Below are positions 37,108-46,733 of a DNA stretch of 64,000 nucleotides, one piece after another (the stretch's first letter is position 1; each line of letters begins with the position of its first letter). The stretch lies in contig NZ_AQUR01000105.1 of NCBI RefSeq assembly GCF_000372525.1, positions 225,435-289,434 of the forward strand, read 5' to 3'. The notes beneath the pieces are model-generated. The model saw only the letters and a list, made by a program, of their open reading frames with translations. It had not been told where the DNA came from and made no database searches. This DNA comes from Cupriavidus neocaledonicus (GTDB taxonomy: Bacteria; Pseudomonadota; Gammaproteobacteria; Burkholderiales; Burkholderiaceae). The position numbers were made by a program, and so were the translations under genes.

Positions 37108-38298
37108 ATGCGCCTTCTGTTCTGGGTTGCGGTCCTGTTTGGCGGCGCCGTCGGGCTGGCCCTGTTCACGCAGTTCAACCACAGCAATGTGGTGCTGTTC
37201 TATCCGCCGTACCGCGTCGAGCTGTCGCTCAACCTGGCGCTGGCGTTGCTGCTGCTGATCTTCTTCGTGGTGTGGACGGTGATGTCCACCATCCGCCATC
37301 TGGCCGAGATGCCGCGCCGCGCCGCCGCCTACCGGGAGCGCAGCCGCATGAGCAAGGCCCAGGCGGCGCTGCGCGAGTCGATCGAAAACCTGTTCGCCGG
37401 TCGTTTCGCCCGCGCCGAGCGCGCCGCGCGCGAAGCCCAGTCATGGCACGACCAGGCCCAGACCGCCGCGCTGATCGGCGCGCGCGCCGCCCACCGCATG
37501 CAGGAAACCGAGCGGCGCGACGCCTGGATGGCGCAGGTGACCGACCCGGAGCGCGAGCAGGCCCGGCTGGTGTCGATGGCCGAGCTGCTGGTCGACGCCC
37601 GCGACGCCGACGGCGCGCTGGAGACCATCGCCCAGCTGCAGTCGCAGGGCGCGCGCCAGATCCATGTGCAGCGCATCGCGCTGCGCGCGCACCAGCACCT
37701 GAAGAACTGGTCCGAGGTGCTGCGCCTGGCGCGCTCGCTGGAGAAGCGCAACGCGCTGCATCCGGTGCTGGCGCTGCGGCTCAAGCAGATGGCGGTCGAA
37801 GCCATGCTGGAAGAGCGCCGCCACGATGCCGAGGCGCTGTCCGAGTTCTGGCGCTCGCTGTCCGCCGACGAGCGCCGCGCCACCCGCATCGCCGAACCGG
37901 CGGCGCGCTATTTCGCTGCGCTCGGCCGGCAGAACGAGGCCCGCCGCATCATCGAAGACGCGCTCAAGGTCAACTGGGACAGCCGCCTGGTGCTGCGCTA
38001 TGCCGATTGCGCCGTGCCGGGCCATGCGCTGCCGCAGATCCAGCAGGCCGAGAAATGGCTGGCCGCGCATCCCGCCGACGCCGACCTGTACTACACGCTG
38101 GGCGTGCTGTGCCTGGGCGAGAAGCTGTGGGGCAAGGCCCAGTCCAGCTTCGAGCGGGCGCTCAAGTATGCCGACCCCGACCAGCAGCGCCGCCTGCGCG
38201 TGCGCACGCACCTGGCGCTGGCGCGGCTGTTCGAGGAAACCGAGCGCTTTGAAGACGCGCAGCGCCACTATCGCGAAAGCGCGATGCTGGCCGCCTGA
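37108..38298 (+). CDS. hemY: HemY-type tetratricopeptide membrane protein
   Basis: A 396-residue inner-membrane protein of haem biosynthesis operons. Two N-terminal helices (about 3–23 and 43–62) are followed by a TPR-like helical region (about 85–396), including FERALKYADPDQQRRLRVRTHLALARLFEE near the C-terminus. It is the proteobacterial HemY/YfgM-like type, not the Bacillus oxidase of the same name. It starts 4 bases after hemDX, and GGAG precedes the ATG. Exact function is unknown. Confidence 0.9.
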   Translation: MRLLFWVAVLFGGAVGLALFTQFNHSNVVLFYPPYRVELSLNLALALLLLIFFVVWTVMSTIRHLAEMPRRAAAYRERSRMSKAQAALRESIENLFAGRFARAERAAREAQSWHDQAQTAALIGARAAHRMQETERRDAWMAQVTDPEREQARLVSMAELLVDARDADGALETIAQLQSQGARQIHVQRIALRAHQHLKNWSEVLRLARSLEKRNALHPVLALRLKQMAVEAMLEERRHDAEALSEFWRSLSADERRATRIAEPAARYFAALGRQNEARRIIEDALKVNWDSRLVLRYADCAVPGHALPQIQQAEKWLAAHPADADLYYTLGVLCLGEKLWGKAQSSFERALKYADPDQQRRLRVRTHLALARLFEETERFEDAQRHYRESAMLAA

Positions 38299-38319
38299 GC
38301 CGCACGGCGGCCGGCGCGC

Positions 38320-39879
38320 TCAGTCCTCCGCGCCGGCGCCCTTTACCTCCGGCTTCACCACCTGCTTCACCACTTCATAGCGCCGCAGCGTTTGCTGGCG
38401 CGCCACATCGTGCTGCACCAGCGGGCGCGGGTAATTGTCACCCAGCCGCACGCCGGCCTCGGCCAGCACGGTTTCCGGCGCGGTCCACGGCGCATGCAGG
38501 TACTTGTCCGGCAAGGCCGCCAGCTGCGGCAGGTATTTGCGGATAAAGCGGCCCTGCGGATCGAACTTCTGCGACTGCGTCACCGGATTGAAGATGCGGA
38601 ACCACGGCTGCGCGTCGCAGCCGGTGGATGCGGCCCATTGCCAGCCGCCGTTGTTGGCGGCCAGGTCGAAGTCATTGAGCTGGTCGGCAAAGTACTGCTC
38701 GCCGCGGCGCCAGTCGACGCCCAGGTCCTTGACCAGGAAGCTGGCCGTGACCATGCGCAGGCGGTTGTGCATATAGCCGCTTTGCCGGATCTGCAGCATC
38801 GCCGCGTCGACCAGCGGATAGCCGGTGGCGGCGTCGCACCAGGCGCGGAAATAGCGCTCGCCGGTGTCGCCATCCTGCCAGCGGATCGCGTCATAGGCCG
38901 GGTGGAACGCGGCCCCGGCGCCGACGCGCGGATGGTGATGCAGGATCATGAAGTAGAAGTCGCGCCAGATCAGCTCCGACAGCCACACCGCCGCGCCCGC
39001 ACTGTCGGCGCCGCCGCGCAGCACGGCTGCGTGCGCCGTGCGCGCCAGCGTGCGGATCGAGATGGTGCCGAAGCGCAGGTGCACCGACAGGTAGCTGGGG
39101 CCGCGCAGGGCAGGGTAGTCGCGCCGGCGGCCGTAGTCGCCCATGCGCTCGACGAATTCCGCGAACAAGGCCTGCGCGCCCGAGGCGCCGGTGGGCATCG
39201 CGATCTCGGCGAGGTTGCTGGCGCCAAAGCCGAGTTGCGCAAGCGTCGGCACCGGCTGGCGGTACGCCGCGGGCACCGGCGCCAGCGCCGGCAGGTATGG
39301 TTCGACGGCATAGGGGCGCAGGTCGAACGGCTCGACGGTCCTGAGCCAGGCGTTCTTGTACGGGGTGAACACCGCGAACGGCTTGCCCTGGCCGTTCAGG
39401 ATCTCGTCGCGCTCGAACACCGCCTGGTCCTTGAAGGTAAAGAGTGCGCAGGCCTGCGCCGACAGCGCCTGGCGCACCGCTTGGTCGCGGGCATTGGCAG
39501 CCGGCTCGTAGTCGTGGTTGGCAAAGACCGCCTCCACCTCCAGGGCGCGCGCCAGCGCCGGGATGGCGGTCTGCGCGCGGCCGTGAAGCACGATCAGGCC
39601 ACCGCCGGCCGCGGCCAGTGTCCCGGCGAGTTCCACCAGCGATTGGCGGATGAACTCTACCCGGCGGTCGCTTTGCAGCCCGCGCGCGAGCAGCGGGTCG
39701 AGGATGTCGCGGTCGAACACGAACACGCACCACACCTGCGCGCAGTGCCGCAGGGCATAATGCAGCGCCGCGTGGTCGGTGGCGCGCAGGTCGCGCCGGA
39801 ACCAGACCAGCCCGCGTGCAAAGGTGTTGCCGATCCGGTACGGTGGCCGGGACGTAGCCGGGTGGGCTGCTGCCTGCAT
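38320..39879 (-). CDS. phrB: Deoxyribodipyrimidine photolyase
   Basis: Repairs cyclobutane pyrimidine dimers using light. The 519-residue product has the N-terminal antenna-binding alpha/beta domain (LVWFRRDLRATDHAAL) and the C-terminal FAD domain with WFRIFNPVTQSQKFDPQGRFIRKYLPQL and NGGWQWAASTG, the class I signature. Start at 39879 (MQAAAHPATS) is the best ATG; upstream reading is spurious. It is convergent with hemY. Confidence 0.93.
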   Translation of the reverse strand: MQAAAHPATSRPPYRIGNTFARGLVWFRRDLRATDHAALHYALRHCAQVWCVFVFDRDILDPLLARGLQSDRRVEFIRQSLVELAGTLAAAGGGLIVLHGRAQTAIPALARALEVEAVFANHDYEPAANARDQAVRQALSAQACALFTFKDQAVFERDEILNGQGKPFAVFTPYKNAWLRTVEPFDLRPYAVEPYLPALAPVPAAYRQPVPTLAQLGFGASNLAEIAMPTGASGAQALFAEFVERMGDYGRRRDYPALRGPSYLSVHLRFGTISIRTLARTAHAAVLRGGADSAGAAVWLSELIWRDFYFMILHHHPRVGAGAAFHPAYDAIRWQDGDTGERYFRAWCDAATGYPLVDAAMLQIRQSGYMHNRLRMVTASFLVKDLGVDWRRGEQYFADQLNDFDLAANNGGWQWAASTGCDAQPWFRIFNPVTQSQKFDPQGRFIRKYLPQLAALPDKYLHAPWTAPETVLAEAGVRLGDNYPRPLVQHDVARQQTLRRYEVVKQVVKPEVKGAGAED

Positions 39880-40014
39880 GTTCGCTTGCCTGTCTGACGG
39901 GTTTGCCGGCGCTGGACCTTGTGCAACGCCGGATCGATCGCGCCGATACCCTAACATAGCGGTACCAGGCCGGCACACCGGCCAATGCCGCCATTCCATT
40001 CTCTACAGAAGCTC

Positions 40015-40722
40015 ATGACTCTCGAACGTATTCTTCAATCCCAGGGCTTTGGCACGCGCCGGTACTGCGGCGACCTGATCGCCGCCGGGCTGGTCGAGGT
40101 CAACGGCGAGCTGTGCGAGGACCCACGCGCGCAGTTCGAGGTGGACGGCCTGCGCCTGACCGTCGACGGCGAGGAATGGCTGGCCTGCACCAAGGCTTAC
40201 CTGATGCTGAACAAGCCCGCCGGCTACGAATGCTCGCAGCGCCCGCGCCATCACCCCAGCGTCTACAACCTGCTGCCGGTGCCGCTGCGCCAGCGCGAGG
40301 TGCAGGCGGTGGGACGGCTCGACCACGACACCACCGGCCTGCTGCTGCTGACCGACGATGGCCAGTTCATCCACGCCCAGACCTCGCCCAAGCGCAAGGT
40401 GCCCAAGGTCTATGAAGTGACCACCGCCGAGCCGGTCACGCCGGCGCAGACCGGGGCGCTGCGCAGCGGCGTGCAGCTGCTGGACGAACCGGCGCCGATC
40501 GCGGCGGAAGCCTGCGAGATCACCGGCGAACGCAGCCTGCGGCTGACGCTGGTGCAAGGCAAGTACCACCAGGTCAAGCGCATGGTCGCGGCCGCGGGCA
40601 ACCACGTCGACGCGCTGCATCGCAGCGCCATCGGCGGCCTGCAGCTGGATCCGGCGCTGGCCGAAGGCGAATGGCGCTGGCTCACGGCGCAGGAACTGGC
40701 CGTGCTGAGCGGCAAGGCGTGA
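40015..40722 (+). CDS. rsuA: RsuA-family 16S rRNA pseudouridine synthase
   Basis: A 235-residue enzyme that isomerises a uridine in rRNA. It has an N-terminal S4 RNA-binding domain (LERILQSQGFGTRRYCGDLIAAGLVEVNG) and the RsuA/RluB-type catalytic domain with AVGRLDHDTTGLLLLTDDGQFIH (catalytic Asp in GRLDHDT) and KGKYHQVKRM-like QGKYHQVKRMVAAAGNHV. RsuA versus another small-subunit or large-subunit member cannot be decided from sequence alone. Start at 40015 (MTLERIL). Confidence 0.9.
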   Translation: MTLERILQSQGFGTRRYCGDLIAAGLVEVNGELCEDPRAQFEVDGLRLTVDGEEWLACTKAYLMLNKPAGYECSQRPRHHPSVYNLLPVPLRQREVQAVGRLDHDTTGLLLLTDDGQFIHAQTSPKRKVPKVYEVTTAEPVTPAQTGALRSGVQLLDEPAPIAAEACEITGERSLRLTLVQGKYHQVKRMVAAAGNHVDALHRSAIGGLQLDPALAEGEWRWLTAQELAVLSGKA

Positions 40723-40825
40723 GCCGTCGCGCCGCTCGCGGCGCCTCGCGGAGCGCCCATTGCTGCACTGGGATGCCCGCCAATCTTTTCCGGAAGACCC
40801 CCGGCGATTTGATAAAATGCAAGGC

Positions 40826-41398
40826 ATGGCGAAGCCCGAAGCACCCATCAATCTGACCAATCAGTTCCTGATTGCCATGCCCGGCATGGCCGATCCGACC
40901 TTTTCGGGTTCCGTCGTCTATATCTGCGAACACAATGAGCGTGGCGCGCTCGGGCTGGTGATCAACCGGCCCATCGACATCGACATGGCCACGCTGTTCG
41001 ACAAGATCGACCTCAAGCTCGAGATCCAGCCCGTGGCGCACCAGCCGGTCTACTTCGGCGGCCCGGTCCAGACCGAGCGCGGTTTCGTGCTGCACGACCC
41101 GGTCGGCGTCTATGTCTCGTCGCTGGCCGTGCCGGGCGGGCTGGAGATGACCACCTCCAAGGACGTGCTCGAGGCCGTGGCCAACGGCAGCGGTCCGCAC
41201 CGCTTCCTGCTGACGCTGGGCTATTCCGGCTGGGGCGCCGGCCAGCTGGAGGAAGAACTCAGCCGCAACGGCTGGCTCACGGTCCAGGCCGATCCCGAGA
41301 TCATCTTCAGCGTGCCGCCCGACGAGCGCTTCGCCGCCGCCATCCGACTGCTGGGCATCGATTTCACCATGCTGTCCGGCGAGGCCGGGCATGCCTGA
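40826..41398 (+). CDS. yqgE: YqgE/AlgH family protein (DUF179)
   Basis: Function unknown. The 190-residue product fits the family: [41 protein letters not shown] near the start, [14 protein letters not shown], and [19 protein letters not shown]. It stands directly before ruvX, which is the common order in proteobacteria; the ruvX ATG overlaps its end by 8 bases. Start at 40826 is by similarity; 40817 is another possibility. GATAAA at 40811–40816 could be a -10, which would make a very short or leaderless message. Confidence 0.9.
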   Translation: MAKPEAPINLTNQFLIAMPGMADPTFSGSVVYICEHNERGALGLVINRPIDIDMATLFDKIDLKLEIQPVAHQPVYFGGPVQTERGFVLHDPVGVYVSSLAVPGGLEMTTSKDVLEAVANGSGPHRFLLTLGYSGWGAGQLEEELSRNGWLTVQADPEIIFSVPPDERFAAAIRLLGIDFTMLSGEAGHA

Positions 41399-41816
41399 TG
41401 CCGTGGGGCGTGAACTGCCCCGCGACGGCACGGTCCTGGCATTCGACTACGGCGAAAAAAAAATCGGCGTTGCGCTGGGCAACTTCATCACGCGCGAGGC
41501 GCGTGCCCTGACCATCCTCCCCAATATCACCGTCGAAGGCCGCTTCGAGGCCGTGGCCGCGCTGATCCAGGAGTGGAACCCGGTGCAGCTGATCGTCGGC
41601 ATGCCGGTCAACCCGGAAGGCGGCGAACAACCGTCGATGAAGCTGGCGCGGCGCTTCGGCAACCAGCTCAACGGCCGCTTCGGCCTGCCGGTGGAATGGG
41701 TGGACGAGCGCTACACCTCGCGCGCCGCGTCGATGGCCGGTGCCCGCCGCGGCGAACTCGATGCCGAGGCCGCGCGCATCATCCTGCAACAGTATTTCGA
41801 CCAATTCCCGCTATGA
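41391..41816 (+). CDS. ruvX: Putative pre-16S rRNA nuclease / Holliday junction resolvase-like RuvX (YqgF)
   Basis: A 141-residue RNase H-fold protein involved in 16S rRNA 5' processing and earlier proposed as a resolvase. Motifs: [16 protein letters not shown] (first active-site Asp in FDYG), [14 protein letters not shown], and [12 protein letters not shown] (Glu/Asp). It has a run of nine A bases (41455–41463) in the GEKKI codons. Its stop overlaps the pyrR start (ATGA). Confidence 0.92.
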   Translation: MPDAVGRELPRDGTVLAFDYGEKKIGVALGNFITREARALTILPNITVEGRFEAVAALIQEWNPVQLIVGMPVNPEGGEQPSMKLARRFGNQLNGRFGLPVEWVDERYTSRAASMAGARRGELDAEAARIILQQYFDQFPL

Positions 41817-42349
41817 CGCAGATTTCCGTTCCCGACGCCGAGTCGCTGTACCGCAAGCTGCTGGAGCAGGCGCAGGCGCTGATCCCCGAGGCCGAGCGCG
41901 CGCGCTGGTCGGTGGCCGGCATCCATTCCGGCGGGGCCTGGATCGCCGCGCGGCTGGCGGCGGACCTGCAGCTGCCCGAGCACGGCGTGATCAACGTCGC
42001 CTTCCATCGTGACGACTACGCCAAGAAGGGCCTGCACAGCCAGGCCCAGCCGACCACGCTGCCGTTTGCCGTGGATGAGCGCAACATCTTGCTGATCGAC
42101 GACGTGCTGGCCACCGGCCGCACCATCCGCGCCGCCGTCAACGAGCTGTTCGACTACGGCCGCCCCGCGCGCGTGGCGCTGGGCGTGCTGGTCGACCGCG
42201 GCGGACGCCAGCTGCCGATCGCCGCCGACCTGTGCGCGGCCGAGATGGCGCTGCCGCCCGGCACGACCCTGGTGCTGTCGCGCCAGGGCGAAGGCGCCGC
42301 CGCGCAATTCACCTTCGCCACCGAACCCACCGATTCCGTCACCGGCTGA
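41813..42349 (+). CDS. pyrR: PyrR-like bifunctional regulator / uracil phosphoribosyltransferase
   Basis: A 178-residue type I phosphoribosyltransferase. The PRPP-binding motif [21 protein letters not shown] (near residues 94–113) and the 5' RDDYAKKGL region match PyrR. In Bacillus PyrR binds pyr mRNA; in betaproteobacteria its regulatory role is not established. It sits directly before pyrB, so a link to pyrimidine synthesis is clear. The start overlaps the ruvX stop by 4 bases. Confidence 0.9.
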   Translation: MTQISVPDAESLYRKLLEQAQALIPEAERARWSVAGIHSGGAWIAARLAADLQLPEHGVINVAFHRDDYAKKGLHSQAQPTTLPFAVDERNILLIDDVLATGRTIRAAVNELFDYGRPARVALGVLVDRGGRQLPIAADLCAAEMALPPGTTLVLSRQGEGAAAQFTFATEPTDSVTG

Positions 42350-42361
42350 ACCGGCACCGAG

Positions 42362-42380
42362 GGGCGCGCCCGGCGCGCCC
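42362..42380 (+). promoter_or_regulatory. GC-rich hairpin between pyrR and pyrB
   Basis: A perfect 8-base inverted repeat GGGCGCGC/GCGCGCCC with a 3-base loop lies in the 101-base pyrR–pyrB spacer. A T6 run (42427–42432) comes about 46 bases later, too far for a simple terminator. It may influence pyrB expression; I saw no sequence matching the Bacillus PyrR-binding consensus. Confidence 0.4.
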
Positions 42381-42450
42381 GAACGCCGGAAAGCCCGAAA
42401 GCCTGCCCGAGACCAGACCACCCCCGTTTTTTGCCCGCGCCCGACCAGCC

Positions 42451-43422
42451 ATGACCAAGACGTTCCGCAACCCGCAGCTCACCAAGAACGGCGAACTGAA
42501 GCACCTGCTGTCGATCGAGGGGTTGTCGCGTGACATGATCACGCACATCCTCGACACCGCCAGCCAGTTTGTCTCGCTGTCCGACTCCGACCGCGATGTC
42601 AAGAAGGTGCCGCTGCTGCGCGGCAAGAGCGTGTTCAACCTGTTCTTCGAGAACTCGACCCGCACCCGCACCACCTTCGAGATCGCCGCCAAGCGGCTGT
42701 CGGCGGACGTGCTGAACCTGAACATCAACGCCTCGTCGACCAGCAAGGGCGAGTCGCTGCTGGACACCATCAACAACCTGTCGGCGATGTCCGCCGACAT
42801 GTTCGTGGTGCGCCATGCCAGCTCGGGCGCGCCTTACCTGATCGCCGAGCATGTCGCCCCGCACGTGCACGTGATCAATGCCGGCGACGGGCGCCATGCG
42901 CACCCGACGCAGGGCCTGCTGGACATGTACACCATCCGGCATTTCAAGAAGGACTTCACCAACCTGACGGTGGCCATCGTTGGCGACATCCTGCACTCGC
43001 GCGTGGCGCGTTCCGACATCCACGCGCTGACCACGCTGGGCGTTCCCGAGGTGCGCGCCATCGGCCCGCGCACGCTGCTGCCGTCCGGGCTGGAGCAGAT
43101 GGGCGTGCGCGTGTTCCACAGCATGGAAGAGGGCCTCAAGGGCGTCGACGTGGTGATCATGCTGCGGTTGCAAAACGAGCGCATGAGCGGCGCGCTGCTG
43201 CCGTCCGCGCAGGAATACTTCAAGGCCTACGGCCTGACGCCGGAGCGCCTGGCGCTGGCCAGGCCCGACGCCATCGTGATGCACCCGGGGCCGATGAACC
43301 GCGGCGTCGAGATCGACTCCGCCGTGGCCGATGGCTCCCAGTCGGTGATCCTGAACCAGGTGACCTTCGGCATCGCCGTGCGCATGGCGGTGATGGGCAT
43401 CGTCGCCGGGAACAACGACTGA
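42451..43422 (+). CDS. pyrB: Aspartate carbamoyltransferase, catalytic chain
   Basis: Condenses carbamoyl phosphate and aspartate, the first committed step of pyrimidine synthesis. The 323-residue product has the carbamoyl phosphate motif [12 protein letters not shown] (about 61–72), the loop with [24 protein letters not shown] (His near 151), and [13 protein letters not shown]. Start at 42451 by homology. No pyrI is present; the dihydroorotase-like gene follows directly. Confidence 0.96.
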   Translation: MTKTFRNPQLTKNGELKHLLSIEGLSRDMITHILDTASQFVSLSDSDRDVKKVPLLRGKSVFNLFFENSTRTRTTFEIAAKRLSADVLNLNINASSTSKGESLLDTINNLSAMSADMFVVRHASSGAPYLIAEHVAPHVHVINAGDGRHAHPTQGLLDMYTIRHFKKDFTNLTVAIVGDILHSRVARSDIHALTTLGVPEVRAIGPRTLLPSGLEQMGVRVFHSMEEGLKGVDVVIMLRLQNERMSGALLPSAQEYFKAYGLTPERLALARPDAIVMHPGPMNRGVEIDSAVADGSQSVILNQVTFGIAVRMAVMGIVAGNND

Positions 43423-43505
43423 TGCCGGCCAGCCCCACCTCGCACGCCAGCCCGCACGCCAGCCAGAACACACCGAACCAGCCCAGCGACACGACAAGCC
43501 AAGCT

Positions 43506-44789
43506 ATGAAGATTCACATCCAGGGCGGCCGCCTGATCGATCCGGCCAGCAACACCGACGCCGCGCAGGACCTCTATATCGCCGCCGGCAAGATCGTCGG
43601 CGTCGGCAGCGCCCCGGCGGACTTCACCGCCAACAAGGTCATCGACGCCAGGGGCCTGATCGTGTGCCCCGGCCTGGTCGACCTGTCCGCGCGCCTGCGC
43701 GAGCCCGGCTACGAATACAAGGCCACGCTCGAGTCCGAGGTCGCCGCCGCCACCGCCGGCGGCGTGACCAGCCTGGTCTGCCCGCCGGACACCGAGCCGG
43801 TGCTCGACGAGCCCGGCCTGGTCGAAATGCTGAAGTTCCGCGCGCGCACGCTGAACCAGACCCACGTCTACCCGCTGGGCGCGCTGACGCTGGGCCTTAA
43901 GGGCGAGACCCTGACCGAGATGGGCCAGCTGACCGAGGCCGGCTGCGTCGGCTTCAGCCAGGCCGAGGCGCCGGTGCGCAACACCCAGGTGCTGCTGCGC
44001 GCGCTGCAATACGCGCAGACCTTCGGCTTTACCGTGTGGTTGCGCCCGGAAGACCCGTTCCTTGGCGGCGGCGTCGCCGCCAGCGGCGCGGTGGCGTCGC
44101 GCCTGGGCTTGTCGGGCGTGTCGGTCATTGCCGAGACCGTGCGCCTGCATACCATCTTCGAGCTGATGCGCAGCACCGGCGCGCGCGTGCACCTGTGCCG
44201 GCTGTCGTCCGCCGCCGGGCTGGAACTGGTGCGCCAGGCCAAGCGCGAAGGCCTGAAGGTGACCTGCGACGTCAATATCCACCACGTCTCGCTGACCGAC
44301 ATGGATATCGGCTACTTCAATTCGCAGATGCGCTTCTCGCCGCCGCTGCGCAGCCCGCGCGACCGCGACGCCATCGTCGCCGCGCTGGCCGACGGCACCA
44401 TCGACGCGCTGTGCTCGGATCACACGCCGGTCGACGACGACGAGAAACTGCTGCCCTTCGCCGAAGCTTCCCCGGGCGCAACCGGCCTGGAGCTGCTGCT
44501 GCCGCTGACGCTGCGCTGGGCCAGCGAGCACAAGGTCCCGCTGGCGCAGGCGCTGGCCCGCATCACCGCCGAGCCCGCCCGCGTGATCGGCCTCAAGGCC
44601 GGCACGCTCGCTGTCGGCAGCGCCGCCGACGTGTGCTTGTTCGATCCGAAGCAGGTGTGGAAAGTCGAGCGCCGCTCGCTCAAGAGCCAGGGCAAGAACT
44701 CGCCGTGGCTCGGCTACGAAATGGAAGGCAAGGTCCGCATGACCCTGGTCGGCGGGCAAGTCGTCTACGGCAACCACGCCCAGGCATGA
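43506..44789 (+). CDS. pyrX: Dihydroorotase-like protein without the metal-binding HxH (PyrX type)
   Basis: The 427-residue product has the overall class I dihydroorotase sequence (DARGLIVCPGLVDL near 47–60, GALTLGLKGETLTEMGQL, DALCSDHTPVDDDEKLLPFAEASPGATGLELLLPL). However, the metal-ligand pair normally written D-x-H-x-H-L-R is D-L-S-A-R-L-R (Ser61, Arg63), so it should not bind the alpha metal. In Pseudomonas a matching pyrB-linked inactive homologue (PyrC') is needed for ATCase assembly, so a structural role is likely here too; a separate active dihydroorotase is expected elsewhere. Start MKIHIQGG at 43506 was preferred over the longer frame at 43422, which overlaps pyrB. Its stop overlaps the acyltransferase start (ATGA). 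Confidence 0.9.
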   Translation: MKIHIQGGRLIDPASNTDAAQDLYIAAGKIVGVGSAPADFTANKVIDARGLIVCPGLVDLSARLREPGYEYKATLESEVAAATAGGVTSLVCPPDTEPVLDEPGLVEMLKFRARTLNQTHVYPLGALTLGLKGETLTEMGQLTEAGCVGFSQAEAPVRNTQVLLRALQYAQTFGFTVWLRPEDPFLGGGVAASGAVASRLGLSGVSVIAETVRLHTIFELMRSTGARVHLCRLSSAAGLELVRQAKREGLKVTCDVNIHHVSLTDMDIGYFNSQMRFSPPLRSPRDRDAIVAALADGTIDALCSDHTPVDDDEKLLPFAEASPGATGLELLLPLTLRWASEHKVPLAQALARITAEPARVIGLKAGTLAVGSAADVCLFDPKQVWKVERRSLKSQGKNSPWLGYEMEGKVRMTLVGGQVVYGNHAQA

Positions 44790-45619
44790 TCTGGCTGCGC
44801 AAGACCGCACTGGTCCTGCACCTGCTGCGCGGGTTGCTGACCTGCGCCTTGCTGTTCCCATGGCTGGGCGTGCGCTCGCGCGAATGGCATATCCGGCGCT
44901 GGTCGCGCCGGTTGTTGCAGATCTGCGGGGTGGAAGTGGAGGTGGTCGACGCCACCGGCGCCACGCACACCGGCGCGGCGCGCCAGGGAGCGATGGTGGT
45001 GTCCAACCACATCTCGTGGCTGGACATCTACGTCATCCACAGCTGGCAGCCGGTGCGCTTCGTCGCCAAGTCCGAGATCCGCAGCTGGCCGCTGATCGGC
45101 TGGCTGTGCGACAAGACCGGCACCATCTTTATCGAACGGGCGCGCAAGCGGGACGCGCACCGCGTGCTGCACGACATTACGGATGTGATGCTGCAGGGCG
45201 ACCTGGTCGGGGTGTTTCCGGAAGGAACGACCACGGACGGAACCAGCGTGCTGCCGTTCCATGCCAACCTGATGCAGGCGCCGATTTCGGGCGGGCTGCC
45301 GGTGCAGCCATTGGGCCTGAACTACCTCGATGCCGCCACCGGCCAGCCGACGCTGGCCGCTGCCTATATCGGCGACACCACGCTGCTGCAATCGCTGGAG
45401 GCGGTCCTGCGCGCGCCGCGGATCAAGGCGCGGCTGGTGCTCGGGCCGGCGCTGGTGCCGGCCTCGGGCGACCGCCGCGAACTGGCGGCTTCCGCAAGGG
45501 AAGTCGTCGCCCATCTCAGCCAGGGCGCCGCCGAGCACGCCGCCACGGCCGCGCAACGGCTGAATCAGCCATCAGAACCGGGCGGCGCGGCACAGCCGGC
45601 ATCCGTTGCCATCGGCTAG
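44786..45619 (+). CDS. plsC: 1-acyl-sn-glycerol-3-phosphate acyltransferase family protein
   Basis: A 277-residue lysophosphatidate acyltransferase-like enzyme of the inner membrane. The catalytic motif NHISWLD (His75, Asp80) and the substrate motif FPEGTTTDG (near 146–154) are both present, and the N-terminus is hydrophobic (ALVLHLLRGLLTCALLFPWL). It is translationally coupled to pyrX and may be the last gene of the pyr operon. Whether it makes phosphatidate or acylates another lipid cannot be told. Confidence 0.9.
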   Translation: MIWLRKTALVLHLLRGLLTCALLFPWLGVRSREWHIRRWSRRLLQICGVEVEVVDATGATHTGAARQGAMVVSNHISWLDIYVIHSWQPVRFVAKSEIRSWPLIGWLCDKTGTIFIERARKRDAHRVLHDITDVMLQGDLVGVFPEGTTTDGTSVLPFHANLMQAPISGGLPVQPLGLNYLDAATGQPTLAAAYIGDTTLLQSLEAVLRAPRIKARLVLGPALVPASGDRRELAASAREVVAHLSQGAAEHAATAAQRLNQPSEPGGAAQPASVAIG

Positions 45620-45654
45620 CCGTCCTGTCGTCCCCGCCAACGCAGGATAGCGAG

Positions 45655-46512
45655 TCACGCCAGCGGATCGCAGTATTGCGGGCAATCGACCTGGATCACC
45701 GTCCGCTCGGCCGGATCGTGCGCCAGGCGCGCGGCCGTCAGCTTGCCACCCCAGACGCAGCCCGTATCCAGCGCCATCAGGTTTGGCCGCATGACCAGGC
45801 CCAGCGTCGACCAGTGCCCGCAGACCACCGTCACGTCCTCGGTGCGCCGCCCAGGCACATCGAACCAGGGCATGAAGCCTTCCGGCGCCTTGCCCGGGCC
45901 ATCCTTGGTCTTGAAGTCCATGACACCGTCCGGCGTGCAATAGCGCAGGCGGGTGAGGGCATTCACCACCACGCGGAGACGGTCGATGCCGCGCAGGTCG
46001 TCGTGCCAGCGGTCGGAGGCGTTGCCGAAGATGTCGGCAAGGAAGCCTTGCCAGTTGGCGCCCTGCAGCTGTTCTTCGACTTCGTGGGCGAGGTCGATCA
46101 CCTGGGATGCGGTCCATTGGGGGAGGACGCCTGCGTGGACCAGCAGGAAGTTGTTTTCCAGCAGGGCCAACGGGCGGTGGCGCAGCCAGGTCAGCAGGTC
46201 GTCCCGGTCGGGTGCGGCGAGGATGTCGTCCAGGGTGTCGTGGCGGCCTTTCTTGCGCACGCCGGAGGCTACGGCCAGCAGGTGGATGTCGTGGTTGCCG
46301 AGGACGGTTTCGGCGCGGCCGCCCATGGCGCGGATGGTGCGCAGGGTTGCAAGAGAGGCGGGGCCACGGTTGACGAGATCGCCAACCAGGCGCACGGCTG
46401 GCTGCGCCGGCATGCGACCCAGCAAGGCGTCCAGGGAAGGCGCGCAACCTTGCAGGTCGCCTATCGCATAAAGTGATGAATGGGTAACTTTGTTGTTGGG
46501 CATCTGGTCCAT
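45655..46512 (-). CDS. apaH: Bis(5'-nucleosyl)-tetraphosphatase, symmetrical
   Basis: Cleaves diadenosine tetraphosphate to two ADP. The 285-residue metallophosphatase shows the motifs GDLQGC (near 20), VGDLVNRGP (near 44), [10 protein letters not shown] (near 71) and VHAGV (near 124), with GHWSTLG towards the end. A TTG nine bases upstream is possible, but ATG 46512 is preferred. It lies alone, convergent with plsC. Confidence 0.94.
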   Translation of the reverse strand: MDQMPNNKVTHSSLYAIGDLQGCAPSLDALLGRMPAQPAVRLVGDLVNRGPASLATLRTIRAMGGRAETVLGNHDIHLLAVASGVRKKGRHDTLDDILAAPDRDDLLTWLRHRPLALLENNFLLVHAGVLPQWTASQVIDLAHEVEEQLQGANWQGFLADIFGNASDRWHDDLRGIDRLRVVVNALTRLRYCTPDGVMDFKTKDGPGKAPEGFMPWFDVPGRRTEDVTVVCGHWSTLGLVMRPNLMALDTGCVWGGKLTAARLAHDPAERTVIQVDCPQYCDPLA

Positions 46513-46721
46513 GGAGAACAAATTCGCTTCTATTTGTAGTTTTGTGACCGATATACCGTGGCACGGTTACATGAGGCTACAAAAAGGCGCCGCCGCCACG
46601 CAGGCTAGGGCATTCCGTCGGATAGAATACCGCCACTTCTGCAGGCACTTAGGCCCCGCCGTCCAGATTGAGGACAAGGTGGGCGCTCGGCTTTTGTCGG
46701 GTCATCGAAACATATCGAGGC

Positions 46722-46727
46722 AAGGAG
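46722..46727 (+). promoter_or_regulatory. Ribosome binding site for the TTG start of rmlB
   Basis: AAGGAG sits 6 bases before the TTG at 46734 and decides that start. Upstream, TAGAAT at 46623–46628 is a possible -10 for the rml operon, without a good -35. Bases 46513–46720 otherwise hold only the divergent apaH/rml promoter region and are noticeably more AT-rich. Confidence 0.6.
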
Positions 46728-46733
46728 CAAGTT

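Noticed and set aside
42350-42450. Bacillus-type PyrR attenuator before pyrB
   Set aside because: There is a GC hairpin, but no T-run directly after it and no sequence resembling the PyrR-binding loop.
43422-43505. Start of the dihydroorotase-like gene at 43422
   Set aside because: The extra 28 residues are low-complexity (Ser/Pro/His/Asn) and overlap pyrB; the conserved family start is MKIHIQGG at 43506.
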